A DNA stretch of 35,379 nt, taken from an uncultured Lentisphaeria bacterium (GTDB taxonomy: Bacteria; Verrucomicrobiota; Lentisphaeria; Victivallales; UBA1829). Below the pieces are notes generated by a model. That model ran no database searches. It was not told the origin of the DNA and saw only the letters and a program-made list of their open reading frames with translations. Where the stretch lies: NCBI GenBank assembly GCA_905211485.1, contig CAJMAW010000011.1, positions 1 to 35,379 on the forward strand, read 5' to 3'. Positions 8,979-17,155 of the stretch are shown piece by piece. Position numbers and translations under genes: made by a program. Position 1 is the first letter of the stretch. Each line of letters begins with the position of its first letter.

Positions 8979-9440
8979 TTATTCAGCTTCGAGGCAATCT
9001 GCAAAACGATTCATTTCCTGATCCATTTGCGTAATGCCGGTGTCGACCAGATAAGGTGATTTCGGCAGAGCGGGATTCCCGGCGAATTCGGTGAGAAATG
9101 CTTTCAGATCCTGCTGCAGATACTGCATGCCTACACAGAACAGCACTTCTTCGCCCGGCCTGGTGCAGCCGTAGTCGAATTCCCGCGTGTTGTCGTAGTA
9201 TTCAGGATAGAGCCACTGCCAGTTTCGGCCGCCGTCAAAACTGACAGCCGGACCATGCGTGCCGACTTTCCAGTCGCGGGTGAAGCGGAAACGGTAGCGT
9301 CCCGTCTCAGGGAACACCATCTTGAAACTCCAGTAAAACCAATCGCCCTCGGTATCGCGCAGTTCTACATCCAGTTCGATGTCATGTCCATTCATGGAGA
9401 CGACTTTAATATTTCCGCCGGGGATTTGGCTGGTAATCAT
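8979..9440 (-). CDS. Small protein resembling the N-terminal sandwich domain of M14-type carboxypeptidases (possibly truncated)
   Basis: 153 residues with no signal peptide. The pattern GGNIKVV, then DWFYWSFKMVFPETGRYRFRF, and SFDGGRNWQW resembles the beta-sandwich that precedes the zinc-peptidase domain of cytosolic M14 carboxypeptidase-like proteins. No HxxE or other zinc-binding peptidase motif follows; the frame ends after NRFADCLEAE. It may therefore be a standalone carbohydrate- or protein-binding domain, or the start of a gene whose peptidase part was deleted. It is the first gene after dyad copy B and precedes the glycosidase on the same strand. The family assignment is tentative. Confidence 0.5.
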   Translation of the reverse strand: MITSQIPGGNIKVVSMNGHDIELDVELRDTEGDWFYWSFKMVFPETGRYRFRFTRDWKVGTHGPAVSFDGGRNWQWLYPEYYDNTREFDYGCTRPGEEVLFCVGMQYLQQDLKAFLTEFAGNPALPKSPYLVDTGITQMDQEMNRFADCLEAE

Positions 9441-9498
9441 ATTTTCATTTCCTTATCGGTGGTTCCGCCGTATGTTTTGTTGCTTATTCCACCACATC

Positions 9499-9560
9499 AA
9501 TTATATTTTATCAAATGTATGTAGTGTCTCCAATATCTATATACATTTTTCTGCATTATT
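9499..9560 (-). promoter_or_regulatory. Dyad regulatory element, copy B
   Basis: ATGTAT (9515-9520) and ATACAT (9541-9546) lie 20 bp apart, with minus-strand TATAAT at 9500-9505 and a conserved CTGCATTATT end. Spacing is identical to copy A. It sits 59 bp upstream of the minus-strand gene starting at 9440, within the divergent region shared with the GntR-type regulator, so that regulator is the natural candidate to bind it. Confidence 0.6.
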
Positions 9561-9729
9561 TTGCCGGCAACCTTCCGGGCTGCTCCATCCGGACTGTACC
9601 CGCATTGCAGAAACCTCTGTCTGTTCCGGAAAATTTTTGAGGGAGGCGACTGGATTTAAAAAACGGCAGGAGTATATTATCAATACACTTGTAATCGGGA
9701 AAAACGACGCGGAAAGGCGGGATTTCAGT

Positions 9730-10779
9730 ATGGGAAAGTTGCAGGTGCAGGTGGACCGGCTGTACAGGCTGCTGGATGAGGAACTTGAGAACTTCCATAA
9801 AGACGAACGCTTTTTTTCCGTTCAGAAGATCATGGATCGCTACCAGGTCAATCTCCGGGTAGTCAACGGGGCGCTGGACCGCCTGGAAAACGCTGGGGCA
9901 ATCCGGCGCGAACGCTATCGCGGCATCTTCTGCAGGGAAACGCGCCATCCCGACATCAGTTCCATTCTGCTGATCATGCCGGATTTCCCCAGCGCGGAGA
10001 TAGATTCCTTTGCGGAACTGGTCAGAAACCATATCACGGAATATCCGGAATTCCGGCTTCAACTTCAGCGCTTCCTGAAAAACGACATCGACAAACCGCC
10101 GTCCGAAGAGGTGGCCGCCATATTGCTGTTCGGCGACTCCGCACCGCCGTCCATGGAGATGCTGACATCTCTTGCCGACTGGCGGAAACCGGTGGTTTTC
10201 TTCTTCCGCCAGTACGACGATCTGCCTTTTTCATGCGTCAACCACAATAATACGGAAGGCGGCATGCTCGCCTGTGAATATCTGATTTCTCATGGCTGCC
10301 GCAGTCTGCTGACCATCCACAGCGAATGTCTCCTGTATGATGTCGAAGAACGATTCTGTGCGTTTGAAACCTATGCAAAACTGCACAATGTACCGTGCAG
10401 ACGGCTGAACAGCCAGATTTCGGCGGAGGAGTCCGCAAATTACCACGTTTTTTCCTCGCTGACGGAATATCTGAACACTTACGGATGTCACTTCGACGGC
10501 ATTTTTCTCGACAGTTACACCAGTGCGCAGGGAGTTTTTTCCGCCTTGAGAAATTACGGATTGCGGATTCCCGATGATGTGAGCGTGATCGCATTCCACG
10601 GGTTCGGAGAGGAGTCCCCCTGCCGGCCGCCCCTGACCACAGTCGGCTGCCGCCCGGCGGAGGGGCTGCATCTGCTTTTCGCCCAGCTGAAACGTGTGTT
10701 CCGCAACGAAATTCCCCGCTTCCACATTCAGCTGCCCATGTATGTGAATGAGGGTGGTTCCGTCCGGCGGCCGGTCTGA
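9730..10779 (+). CDS. GntR-type winged-helix regulator with LacI-like periplasmic-binding sensor domain
   Basis: From the ATG at 9730 (GAAAGGCGG upstream) the protein has 349 residues. Residues 1-70 form a GntR winged helix (FFSVQKIMDRYQVNLRVVNGALDRLENAGAIRRE). Residues ~75-349 resemble a LacI/PBP1 ligand-binding fold: HNNTEGGMLACEYLISHGC, FDGIFLDSYTSAQGVFSALRNYGLRIPDDVSVIAFHG and PLTTVGC. This AraR-like layout usually senses a sugar and represses catabolic genes. The frame stays open upstream to 9379, but that extension is hydrophobic, Cys/Phe-rich and antisense to the next gene, so I reject it. It is divergent from the 9440-5889 hydrolase cluster and probably controls it. Confidence 0.82.
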   Translation: MGKLQVQVDRLYRLLDEELENFHKDERFFSVQKIMDRYQVNLRVVNGALDRLENAGAIRRERYRGIFCRETRHPDISSILLIMPDFPSAEIDSFAELVRNHITEYPEFRLQLQRFLKNDIDKPPSEEVAAILLFGDSAPPSMEMLTSLADWRKPVVFFFRQYDDLPFSCVNHNNTEGGMLACEYLISHGCRSLLTIHSECLLYDVEERFCAFETYAKLHNVPCRRLNSQISAEESANYHVFSSLTEYLNTYGCHFDGIFLDSYTSAQGVFSALRNYGLRIPDDVSVIAFHGFGEESPCRPPLTTVGCRPAEGLHLLFAQLKRVFRNEIPRFHIQLPMYVNEGGSVRRPV

Positions 10780-10820
10780 AAGCTGCGGTTAAATGGCGGT
10801 TTCATGAAATCCCGCGGAGG

Positions 10821-11067
10821 TCATCGGGCTGATTCCGAAAATCCGTGCAGCACGGTAAACAGCTGCTCCAGCGAAATGGGCTTCAGCAGAACCGCGTCAA
10901 AGACCGCCTCCTGCTCTTTGTCGAACATAATATCCGCCGTAATCGCCACCACCCGGACCTTGTTCCATGCCGGGTTCCGCCGAATGATCTGTGCCAGCTC
11001 CGAACCGTTCATTTCCGACATCCGCAAGTCCGTGAAAATTACATCCGCCGCTTTTTCCCTCATGGCT
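10821..11067 (-). pseudogene. Truncated response-regulator receiver domain (5' end lost to IS66)
   Basis: The translated fragment holds the second half of a REC domain: VIFTDLRM with the phosphoacceptor Asp, MNGSELAQIIRR, VVAITAD, and LLKP with the conserved Lys. The N-terminal acidic pair and first strands are missing because an IS66 end begins at 11068. With nothing after the domain, the lost gene was probably a hybrid histidine kinase or single-domain regulator. Any present-day ORF starts inside IS sequence (ATG at 11102). Confidence 0.75.
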
Positions 11068-11093
11068 GTATATGCCCAGTGTATATGCCCAGT
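11068..11093. repeat. 13-bp tandem duplication at the IS66 left end
   Basis: GTATATGCCCAGT occurs twice back to back (11068-11080, 11081-11093), followed by GAGCCCCAT. It aligns with the outer end of the second IS66 element (GTAAGCGCCCAGCCAGCCCCAT), so the IS terminus seems to be partly duplicated. Confidence 0.75.
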
Positions 11094-11162
11094 GAGCCCC
11101 ATCTAGAAATCCTCCCGAAGTGAGATTACCTTGCCTCCGTAACTTGAAACCGGGAGGCACAA

Positions 11163-11519
11163 ATGGAACGAGAAAGGCGTAGTCGTGACTACTGGCGGGA
11201 ACAGTTGTCGGAATATTGGGATGGCGGTTTAACGATTCAGGAATATTGCGAGCTGAAAGATTTGCCGTATGAGAATGTACGTCGTTGGATAGGGATCTTG
11301 AAGAAGGAGCGTGAGGGAAAATCCCCTGCCTCCGGAGAGTTGGAGTTTGTAGAAGTTCCTTTGGCGGCAGGAGGAGCCCGGAACGGTTCCGACAGCGGAA
11401 TAAGCCTTCACGCCGCAGGTTTTGAAATTCAAGTTACGTGTGATTTCGATCAAGCGACCTTGCTCAATGTTTTGACGGTATTGAGGACGTTGGCATGTTC
11501 GGTTTCAGCGGAGCAATAA
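11163..11519 (+). CDS. tnpA: IS66 family accessory protein TnpA
   Basis: 118 residues; GGGAGG lies six bases before the ATG. The N-terminal helix-turn-helix-like segment (YWREQLSEYWDGGLTIQEYCELKDLPYENVRRWI) is typical of IS66 OrfA, a small DNA-binding accessory factor needed for transposition. It overlaps tnpB by 25 nt, the usual IS66 coupling. It is clearly diverged from the second copy at 13802, although the tnpB genes next to both are almost identical over their 3' halves. Confidence 0.85.
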   Translation: MERERRSRDYWREQLSEYWDGGLTIQEYCELKDLPYENVRRWIGILKKEREGKSPASGELEFVEVPLAAGGARNGSDSGISLHAAGFEIQVTCDFDQATLLNVLTVLRTLACSVSAEQ

Positions 11520-11845
11520 AGTTCTACTACTGCCCCACGCCGATCAGCATGCGCAAATCGTTTGACGGCCTTGCGGGAGCGGTGGAAGAATATATTCAGC
11601 AGGAGCCGGAATCAGGACATGTGTTCGCTTTCTTCAGCCGTAATAAAAAACTGGTAAAGTTACTGCAATGGGAGGACGGCGGCTTTGTGATCAGGATGAA
11701 ACGACTGGAACAAGGCGGCTTTCATATCCCGCAATCAGCCGATGGACGGATTGAATTGACCAGTCGAGAACTTGCGGCGATTCTGTCTGGAATCAAACCG
11801 CAACGTTATTACAAAAGATACTCAAAAAGTCTTAACAGTGCTTGA
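11495..11845 (+). CDS. tnpB: IS66 family accessory protein TnpB
   Basis: 116 residues with the IS66 Orf2 hallmarks: YYCPTPISMRKSFDGLAG, GHVFAFFSRNKKLVKLLQWEDGGFVI and SADGRIELTSRELAAILSGI. TnpB assists TnpC in IS66 transposition by an unclear mechanism. This copy has Arg where the second copy has Trp (FVIRMKRLE versus FVIWMKRLE), a position where Trp or Tyr is usual. It has no downstream tnpC of its own. Confidence 0.88.
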   Translation: MFGFSGAIKFYYCPTPISMRKSFDGLAGAVEEYIQQEPESGHVFAFFSRNKKLVKLLQWEDGGFVIRMKRLEQGGFHIPQSADGRIELTSRELAAILSGIKPQRYYKRYSKSLNSA

Positions 11846-11914
11846 TTTTGAGGAAGTTTCCGGTATATTTTATGAATACCCCTTTTCACACTGCATGATA
11901 CGGAGAGACACCCC

Positions 11915-13642
11915 ATGAGCGACCTTAAACAAATTATAACCCGAAAGACCTTGCGTGAAGAAGCCGGAAGCACTTATTTCGGTCGTGGATTGGATTATTT
12001 CAAATCCGGGTACGTAAAAAAACTGGAAGTTCACGGCAACCGCATTGAGGGAAGCGTTCGGGGAAGCCGCCTGTATCATTGTTCCATCGAATGCGATATT
12101 GACGCGGATAGTCTTTTCGGCGAATGCAGTTGTCCACTCGGGGACGATGGAGAATTCTGCAAGCATCTGGTCGCATTGGGACTGGCTTTTATCAATGGTT
12201 TCGAGACACCCGCGCCATCTAGGAAACAGCCGGATTTCAAGCTCGCTAAGTTTCTGCGGGAGCGCAGCCGCGAAGAATTGGTCGCCCTTTTGAACGGCGC
12301 GTCAAAGCAGTATCCGGATTTGCTGGAATATTTTCGGATGAGCTATCTGCCGGCGGCTTCCGAAGCGTTGCAAAAGGAACTTACACTGAAAATCGACCGG
12401 CTGCTGGAGCTTGCGGAGGAATGCGATTACGAGGATTGTTACGACTATGACGAACAATATAAGATCGAACAGGATGAGGAGCGTCTCCGTCAGGAGCTGA
12501 AACAACTGACCGATACGATGGAGCGGATGTTTTCCGGGACCCACGCGGCAATGGTTATGGAACTTGCCGAATATGCGATAAAAGAAGCGGTCCGACGGGA
12601 TTTGCAGTCGGAAGACTCCTGCGCCGGATTGATTTCGGAAATGCTGTCATTTTATTTCAAGGCGGTCAAAAAGGGATTGGGCAAGGCCGCCGATGTTGCG
12701 GAAAATATGATTGAATGGGAACCCTTGGACTCCTGGGGCGCAATGAGTCAGGTCGGGCGGTATTTTATGGACGCGCCGGCGCGGATTGAAAAGGCATGGA
12801 ACACTGCGGCGTTACACCTTTGGCGTAAAATGCCGGTTCTTGGCATGAAGGACCAGCGCATGACTTCAACGCAACGCGCCATCATTGAAAAAAGACTTTT
12901 GCAATATGCCCGAATCAATTCGGACTCCGAGCTGGAGCTTGAAATACTGCAGCATAATCAGAGTACGGAAGAACACGTCCTGGCTTTGGGGAAATTGTTG
13001 ATTCGGCTGAATCGCAGGGAGGAACTTCCGGATTATCTCCGTGAGGCGTTCCGTCATTTCCCACACAGTTGCGATATTCGACAAAGCCTGGTCGAGGAAT
13101 TGGTTCATGTCAAAAAGTATTCCGAAGCCATGGAAATCGCGTGGCGGTATTTCGAGGAAAATCCGAACTGTTCCGGTGGCTATCAATTTTTACGTTCCGC
13201 CGCCCGTTCCAGCCGCCAAGGCGGGGAATTCCTCGAAAAGGCCCTTGCGTATGTTGAAACATATTTTGAAAAAAATCAGGATGGAATCGCCAGCCGCTCC
13301 ACTCGGATCGATATTCTGATTTGCGAAAAAGAATATGGACGGGCATTGGAAATCGCCGAAAGCGGTTTATGTTCCCATGACAGCCTGTTCCGTCTTGCAT
13401 CCGCGCTCTCCAAGACACAACCGGACGCCTCGGCGCGGTTGGTCAAGCGTCCACTGGAACAATTTTTGAAAGAAGCCGGTGATAAATTTTATGAGAAGAG
13501 CGTCGCCGCATTGAAACTTTACCGGCAATATCTGGTTGCGGCGGGGCATCCGGAACAATTCCAGGCGGAGTGTCTTGCCATTCGTGAGCGACAAAAAAAA
13601 CGCCGCAAATTCATTGCACTTCTGGATCAGGCAAAATTGTAG
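11915..13642 (+). CDS. SWIM zinc-finger domain protein with helical repeats
   Basis: 575 residues. Near residues 68-86, ECSCPLGDDGEFCKHLVAL gives the SWIM signature CxC-Xn-CxH, a zinc-binding module found in bacterial SNF2-helicase partners and in MuDR transposases. The remaining ~450 residues are alpha-helical, with TPR-like pairs (for example VKKYSEAMEIAWRYFEENP and CEKEYGRALEIAESGL). No catalytic domain is apparent, so it is probably a scaffold or nucleic-acid/protein-binding factor. GGAGAG precedes the ATG. It sits where tnpC should be in the first IS66 unit and may be cargo, or an older resident gene next to a deletion. No SNF2 helicase gene lies nearby. Confidence 0.78.
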   Translation: MSDLKQIITRKTLREEAGSTYFGRGLDYFKSGYVKKLEVHGNRIEGSVRGSRLYHCSIECDIDADSLFGECSCPLGDDGEFCKHLVALGLAFINGFETPAPSRKQPDFKLAKFLRERSREELVALLNGASKQYPDLLEYFRMSYLPAASEALQKELTLKIDRLLELAEECDYEDCYDYDEQYKIEQDEERLRQELKQLTDTMERMFSGTHAAMVMELAEYAIKEAVRRDLQSEDSCAGLISEMLSFYFKAVKKGLGKAADVAENMIEWEPLDSWGAMSQVGRYFMDAPARIEKAWNTAALHLWRKMPVLGMKDQRMTSTQRAIIEKRLLQYARINSDSELELEILQHNQSTEEHVLALGKLLIRLNRREELPDYLREAFRHFPHSCDIRQSLVEELVHVKKYSEAMEIAWRYFEENPNCSGGYQFLRSAARSSRQGGEFLEKALAYVETYFEKNQDGIASRSTRIDILICEKEYGRALEIAESGLCSHDSLFRLASALSKTQPDASARLVKRPLEQFLKEAGDKFYEKSVAALKLYRQYLVAAGHPEQFQAECLAIRERQKKRRKFIALLDQAKL

Positions 13643-13801
13643 TATAACGCAGGAGATGATCCGGACGAATAGAACCGAAGAGACGATCCGCAATACCACT
13701 GCGGAATATCTAATCTGAGTAAGCGCCCAGCCAGCCCCATCTGGATTTGAGGTTACTTGCGTACTATGTTCTTGCGCAACCCCGAACGAAAGGAGGATGG
13801 C

Positions 13802-14146
13802 ATGGGACGTGAAGGACGAGATTATTGGGAGGCGCAACTGTCAGAATATTGGGACAGCGGTCTGACGATTCAAGAATACAGCGAGCTGAAGGAGCTTCCT
13901 TACGAAAGTACACGTCGCTGGATCCGAGTGTTGGAAAAGGCACGCCAGGATGATGTGAGCGACCCGGAATCGCTGGAGCTGGTAGAGATCAAGCCTTTGC
14001 GGACCAATGCGAATGATAACTCAGGGATTCGGCTGCTGATTGACGGCATAGAAATTGCAGTGGCAAAAGGTTTTGACGGCACTACGCTGTCTGAAGTGTT
14101 GAATCTGCTCAAGAGGCAGTCATGTTCGGCATCAGCGGCTCGGTAA
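13802..14146 (+). CDS. tnpA: IS66 family accessory protein TnpA (second copy)
   Basis: 114 residues from the ATG at 13802, chosen over an upstream in-frame start at 13757 because AAAGGAGG lies directly before it. YWEAQLSEYWDSGLTIQEYSELKELPYESTRRWI matches IS66 OrfA. It overlaps tnpB by 25 nt. Confidence 0.85.
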   Translation: MGREGRDYWEAQLSEYWDSGLTIQEYSELKELPYESTRRWIRVLEKARQDDVSDPESLELVEIKPLRTNANDNSGIRLLIDGIEIAVAKGFDGTTLSEVLNLLKRQSCSASAAR

Positions 14147-14463
14147 AGATCTACTACTGCCCCACTCCGATAAACCTGCGAAAATCGTTCGACGGTCTCG
14201 CAGGGGCGGTGGAAGAGTATATCAAACAGGATCCGGAATCAGGACATGTGTTCGCCTTCTTCAGCCGCAATAAAAAACTGGTAAAGTTACTGCAATGGGA
14301 GGATGGCGGCTTTGTGATCTGGATGAAACGACTGGAACAAGGCGGCTTTCATATCCCGCAATCAGCCGATGGACGGATTGAATTGACCAGTCGAGAACTT
14401 GCGGCGATTTTATCTGGAATCAAACCGCAACGTTATTACAAAAGATACTCGAAAAAGTCTTGA
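14122..14463 (+). CDS. tnpB: IS66 family accessory protein TnpB (second copy)
   Basis: 113 residues with YYCPTPINLRKSFDGLAG, AFFSRNKKLVKLLQWEDGGFVIWMKRLE and SADGRIELTSRELAAI. From about 14245 to the stop it is nearly identical at DNA level to the first tnpB (from about 11618), while the 5' part and tnpA diverge. That suggests recombination or conversion between the copies. Confidence 0.88.
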   Translation: MFGISGSVKIYYCPTPINLRKSFDGLAGAVEEYIKQDPESGHVFAFFSRNKKLVKLLQWEDGGFVIWMKRLEQGGFHIPQSADGRIELTSRELAAILSGIKPQRYYKRYSKKS

Positions 14464-14503
14464 CAAAGCTTGAATTTGAGGAAGTTTCCGGTATATTTTC
14501 ATT

Positions 14504-15984
14504 ATGGTATTACCGGAAGTTACAACATTGGCAGAGGCGCGAGACGCCATCCGAGATCTGGCTGAGGAAGTTGAAAAACTCAGCAATGAGCTGGCATGGT
14601 TCAAACGCCAGATGTTCGGTTCCAAAACGGAACATTATATTCCAGAGGATAACACACCATCGCTTTTTCCCGAAGAGGAATCTCCAGAACCATCGAAAGA
14701 AGTCCCCACGGCTACGGTAGCCGAACATGAACGGAAAGTTCGTCAGCCGAACGCACTTTCCGAGATTCCCGCCGACCTGCCGCGTGAAGAACGCGTAATA
14801 GATGTTCCGGAAGAGGAACGGGAAGGAATGATTCTGATCGGTTATGATGAAAGCGAGCGGATCGCGTTCCGAACCGGGTTGTATGTGATTCATTTCAAAC
14901 GCGCCAAATATGCCGATCCCTCGGACGCGCTGCGCGGCGTTGTTACGGCTCCCGCCCCGGGAGATGTGTTTGATTCGGTCAGCGGCAGAACTCGTTATGA
15001 CGCCTCTTTTGTTGCCAAAGTAGTTGCGGATAAAGTGGAGAATGCCATTCCCCTGGAACGTCAGGCGCGGATGTTCGGCAACGAAGGACTTCCGGTGGCT
15101 CCGTCTACGCTGGAAGATCTCTACAAACGTACGGCGGACGCTTCCTATATGAGCGGATGGTCGACCGGATTATGCAGTGCGATATCCTCCATGCGGACGA
15201 AACATTCATCAAATTGATGGTCAAGGGGGCAAAGAAGTGTAAACAAGCATACATGTGGTGCCGATTGACTGGAGTCGGACCGCCGATGATCGCCTTTCAC
15301 TTTTCGCCGTCCCGATCCCGGGATGTCGCAAAAAGTCTGCTCGGAGATTACTCCGGAACCATCATCAGAGACTCTTACACAGCCTATGAAAAACTGGACT
15401 GTGAGGTTGCATGTTGCTGGGCACATGTCCGCAGACGCTTTCTGCAGACCGTCGAATGCGGATATACGAAAGCTGAGCTTCCGCTGAAAATGATACAAGC
15501 CCTGTACAAAATTGAGCGGGGTGCAAAAGAGAGGGCGGAAAAGAAGGGCACGGATACGGCTCTCTTTCAAGAGCGGAAAAATGCACGCCGGCAGTCTCAG
15601 AAGCTGGTCCAGGAATTTTTTGCGCAGTGCCGGGTTCTCAAGGAGTCGGAGCGTCCATCTTCACCGGTCGCGCAAGCCGTCTCTTATGCCTTGAATATCG
15701 AAGAGGAGCTCAAAAAATTCCTGAAGGATGCCCGGTTAAACATCGATAACAACCCGGCCGAACGGCTCAACCGGGGAATTGCGATCATCCGAAAGAACTG
15801 TCTTTTTGCCGGAAGTGAGGCAGGAGGACAGCGTCTCGCTCTCCTGTATTCATTCGCCGCAACATGCAAAGCGAACGGCATCTGCTTTCGCGAATGGCTC
15901 GAAGACGTTCTGCCGCGTTTGAATTCCACTCCGGCAGGACAGATTGATTCGCTGATCCCCGGGGCGAAACAACGTAGTCAATGA
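14504..15984 (+). pseudogene. tnpC: IS66 transposase TnpC, frameshifted
   Basis: The N-terminal part (14504 to ~15145) has the leucine-rich start, the KRQMFGSKTEHY motif and the IPLERQARMFG segment of IS66 TnpC. Near 15145 the frame shifts: one frame continues YMSGWSTGL and stops at 15217, while the other supplies LYERMVDRIMQCDILHADETFIKLM and runs to 15984. The second part has the DDE residues: D in LHADET, D in IIRDSYTAYE, and E in NIDNNPAERLNRGIAI. The change equals loss of one base and there is no slippery heptamer, so this is a mutation rather than programmed frameshifting, unless it is a sequencing error. Confidence 0.82.
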
Positions 15985-16121
15985 GCTCGGGCTCGTATTA
16001 TGAAGAGGAAATGTCGTCGGGCGGTCATCGTCGTCTGACGGCATTCATTTTGTGGCCATTTCCCCTTTCGAAAAAATCTCCCCTCGATCCACCATCACCA
16101 TGGAGCTGGCTGGGCGCTTAC

Positions 16122-16322
16122 ATTGAAACCCACCTCGCAACTCAGGGCCATGATCCATTCTACTGCCACTGTATCCGGACACAATTCCTGAATTCCGGTG
16201 TCAATCTTGAAACGCTGCCGGCCGCATATGTCACCCTCTGGTTATGGGAGGCGCTGCCGCCGCCGGAACAGCCCCTGCCGCTTTCCCGGCAGAAAGCAGC
16301 CGTCATGCCGGAGGCTGTATGA
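16122..16322 (+). pseudogene. 3' remnant of an unknown gene truncated by IS66
   Basis: Directly after the IS66 right end the frame encodes 66 residues (IETHLATQGHDPFYCHCIRT...KAAVMPEAV) whose stop forms an ATGA overlap with the next gene. That coupling is strong evidence that this is the tail of a once-real upstream cistron. I do not recognise the protein. Confidence 0.5.
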
Positions 16323-17077
16323 AGAACGGACGCCGGACCATCGTCATGGCTCATGTCGATCTCAAGGCAGGCAGAATCGAATTCCTGGTCAAACAACAAC
16401 TCATCCTTCCCGGCAAGGGACAGCGTCCTGAATTCATGTCATTCAGTTCCGAGGAATGCCGAACCATCGGTATGGATTCCATTGAATACTGCCTCAACTG
16501 TTATGATGATGACGTTGCCTATATCTGGCCGACCTACTTCGCCCACATTGCTTCAATCCGGCAACCGGAAGAGACTTTGAAACAAATCCTGATCAATGAA
16601 TTGAGCTGCCGTGTGGAGATCGAATTGACACGAACCTTGGAAACCCTGTGCATCTGTGATTTGAGAGAGCAATTGATCGGCAAGAACCGGAACATTTTTG
16701 AGCAGGTGGAGGAGCCGGAAAATCATGAGGGCGACTTTTTCAAGGGAATACGATATGAATCCGTTTACCTCTTCATGCTGCCGCAGGAAGCGGAGATGCA
16801 GTTATGCAGGCTTGAACACCCGCACCTGCCGGCCAACCGAAACATGGTTCAGTTGCGGTTCGACCGGTCGCTGCCGAAAGTCCGAAGCGTGGTTCCCGAC
16901 AACAGAACTTCTCCGGAGGTTCATTTTATCAGTTCAGTTTCTCTTCACGGCCAGCCGCTGATCTCTTACCTCTTCGATGAGATTCTGGCTGATAACGGCA
17001 AACGGCAGACAAAATATCAGGATCAGTACCAATGGCTGCGGCAGATTTATCACGCCATACAGACAAACTGCCAATGA
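16319..17077 (+). CDS. Hypothetical protein
   Basis: 252 residues from the ATG at 16319, which overlaps the preceding stop (ATGA). I do not recognise the family. It has no signal peptide or membrane helix and is mixed alpha/beta in character. Segments include MAHVDLKAGRIEFLVKQQLI, an acidic middle (EQVEEPENHEGDFFKGIRY) and a C-terminal QYQWLRQIYHAI. The overlap implies a two-gene operon whose first gene was truncated by IS66, so expression now probably depends on read-through from the element or on a new promoter. Confidence 0.6.
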   Translation: MKNGRRTIVMAHVDLKAGRIEFLVKQQLILPGKGQRPEFMSFSSEECRTIGMDSIEYCLNCYDDDVAYIWPTYFAHIASIRQPEETLKQILINELSCRVEIELTRTLETLCICDLREQLIGKNRNIFEQVEEPENHEGDFFKGIRYESVYLFMLPQEAEMQLCRLEHPHLPANRNMVQLRFDRSLPKVRSVVPDNRTSPEVHFISSVSLHGQPLISYLFDEILADNGKRQTKYQDQYQWLRQIYHAIQTNCQ

Positions 17078-17155
17078 CAATTCTCCATTTTTTACACTTG
17101 ATATGAGTTGACAAATAAATTTGACAAACCTGCTTTCCTGCATTATACTTGTTAT

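Larger units (their letters stand above)
11081..11871 (+). mobile_element. Partial IS66-type element (left end, tnpA, tnpB; no tnpC or right end)
   Basis: The unit has a recognisable left end, tnpA and tnpB. Similarity to the second IS66 copy persists to 11871 (GGAAGTTTCCGGTATATTTT, matching 14480-14499), then stops at the point where tnpC begins in the other copy. No matching right end is visible before the next element starts at 13719. The SWIM gene occupies the tnpC position. Confidence 0.7.
13719..16121 (+). mobile_element. IS66 family insertion sequence with both ends
   Basis: A 2403-bp element bounded by inverted ends: left GTAAGCGCCCAGCCAGCCCC (13719-13738) and right 16102-16121, one mismatch in 20. 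It contains tnpA, tnpB and a frameshifted tnpC in the standard order. The expected 8-bp target duplication is absent (TAATCTGA on the left, ATTGAAAC on the right), so recombination or deletion after insertion is likely. Confidence 0.88.

Noticed and set aside
9379..9729. N-terminal extension of the GntR/LacI-type regulator
   Set aside because: It would add 117 Cys/Phe-rich residues before the winged helix, run antisense through the 9440 gene and span the dyad element.
11068..16121. A composite transposon bounded by the outer ends of the two IS66 units
   Set aside because: The bases outside the two ends show no matching 8-bp duplication, and the flanking gene fragments are unrelated, so transposition as one unit is not supported.
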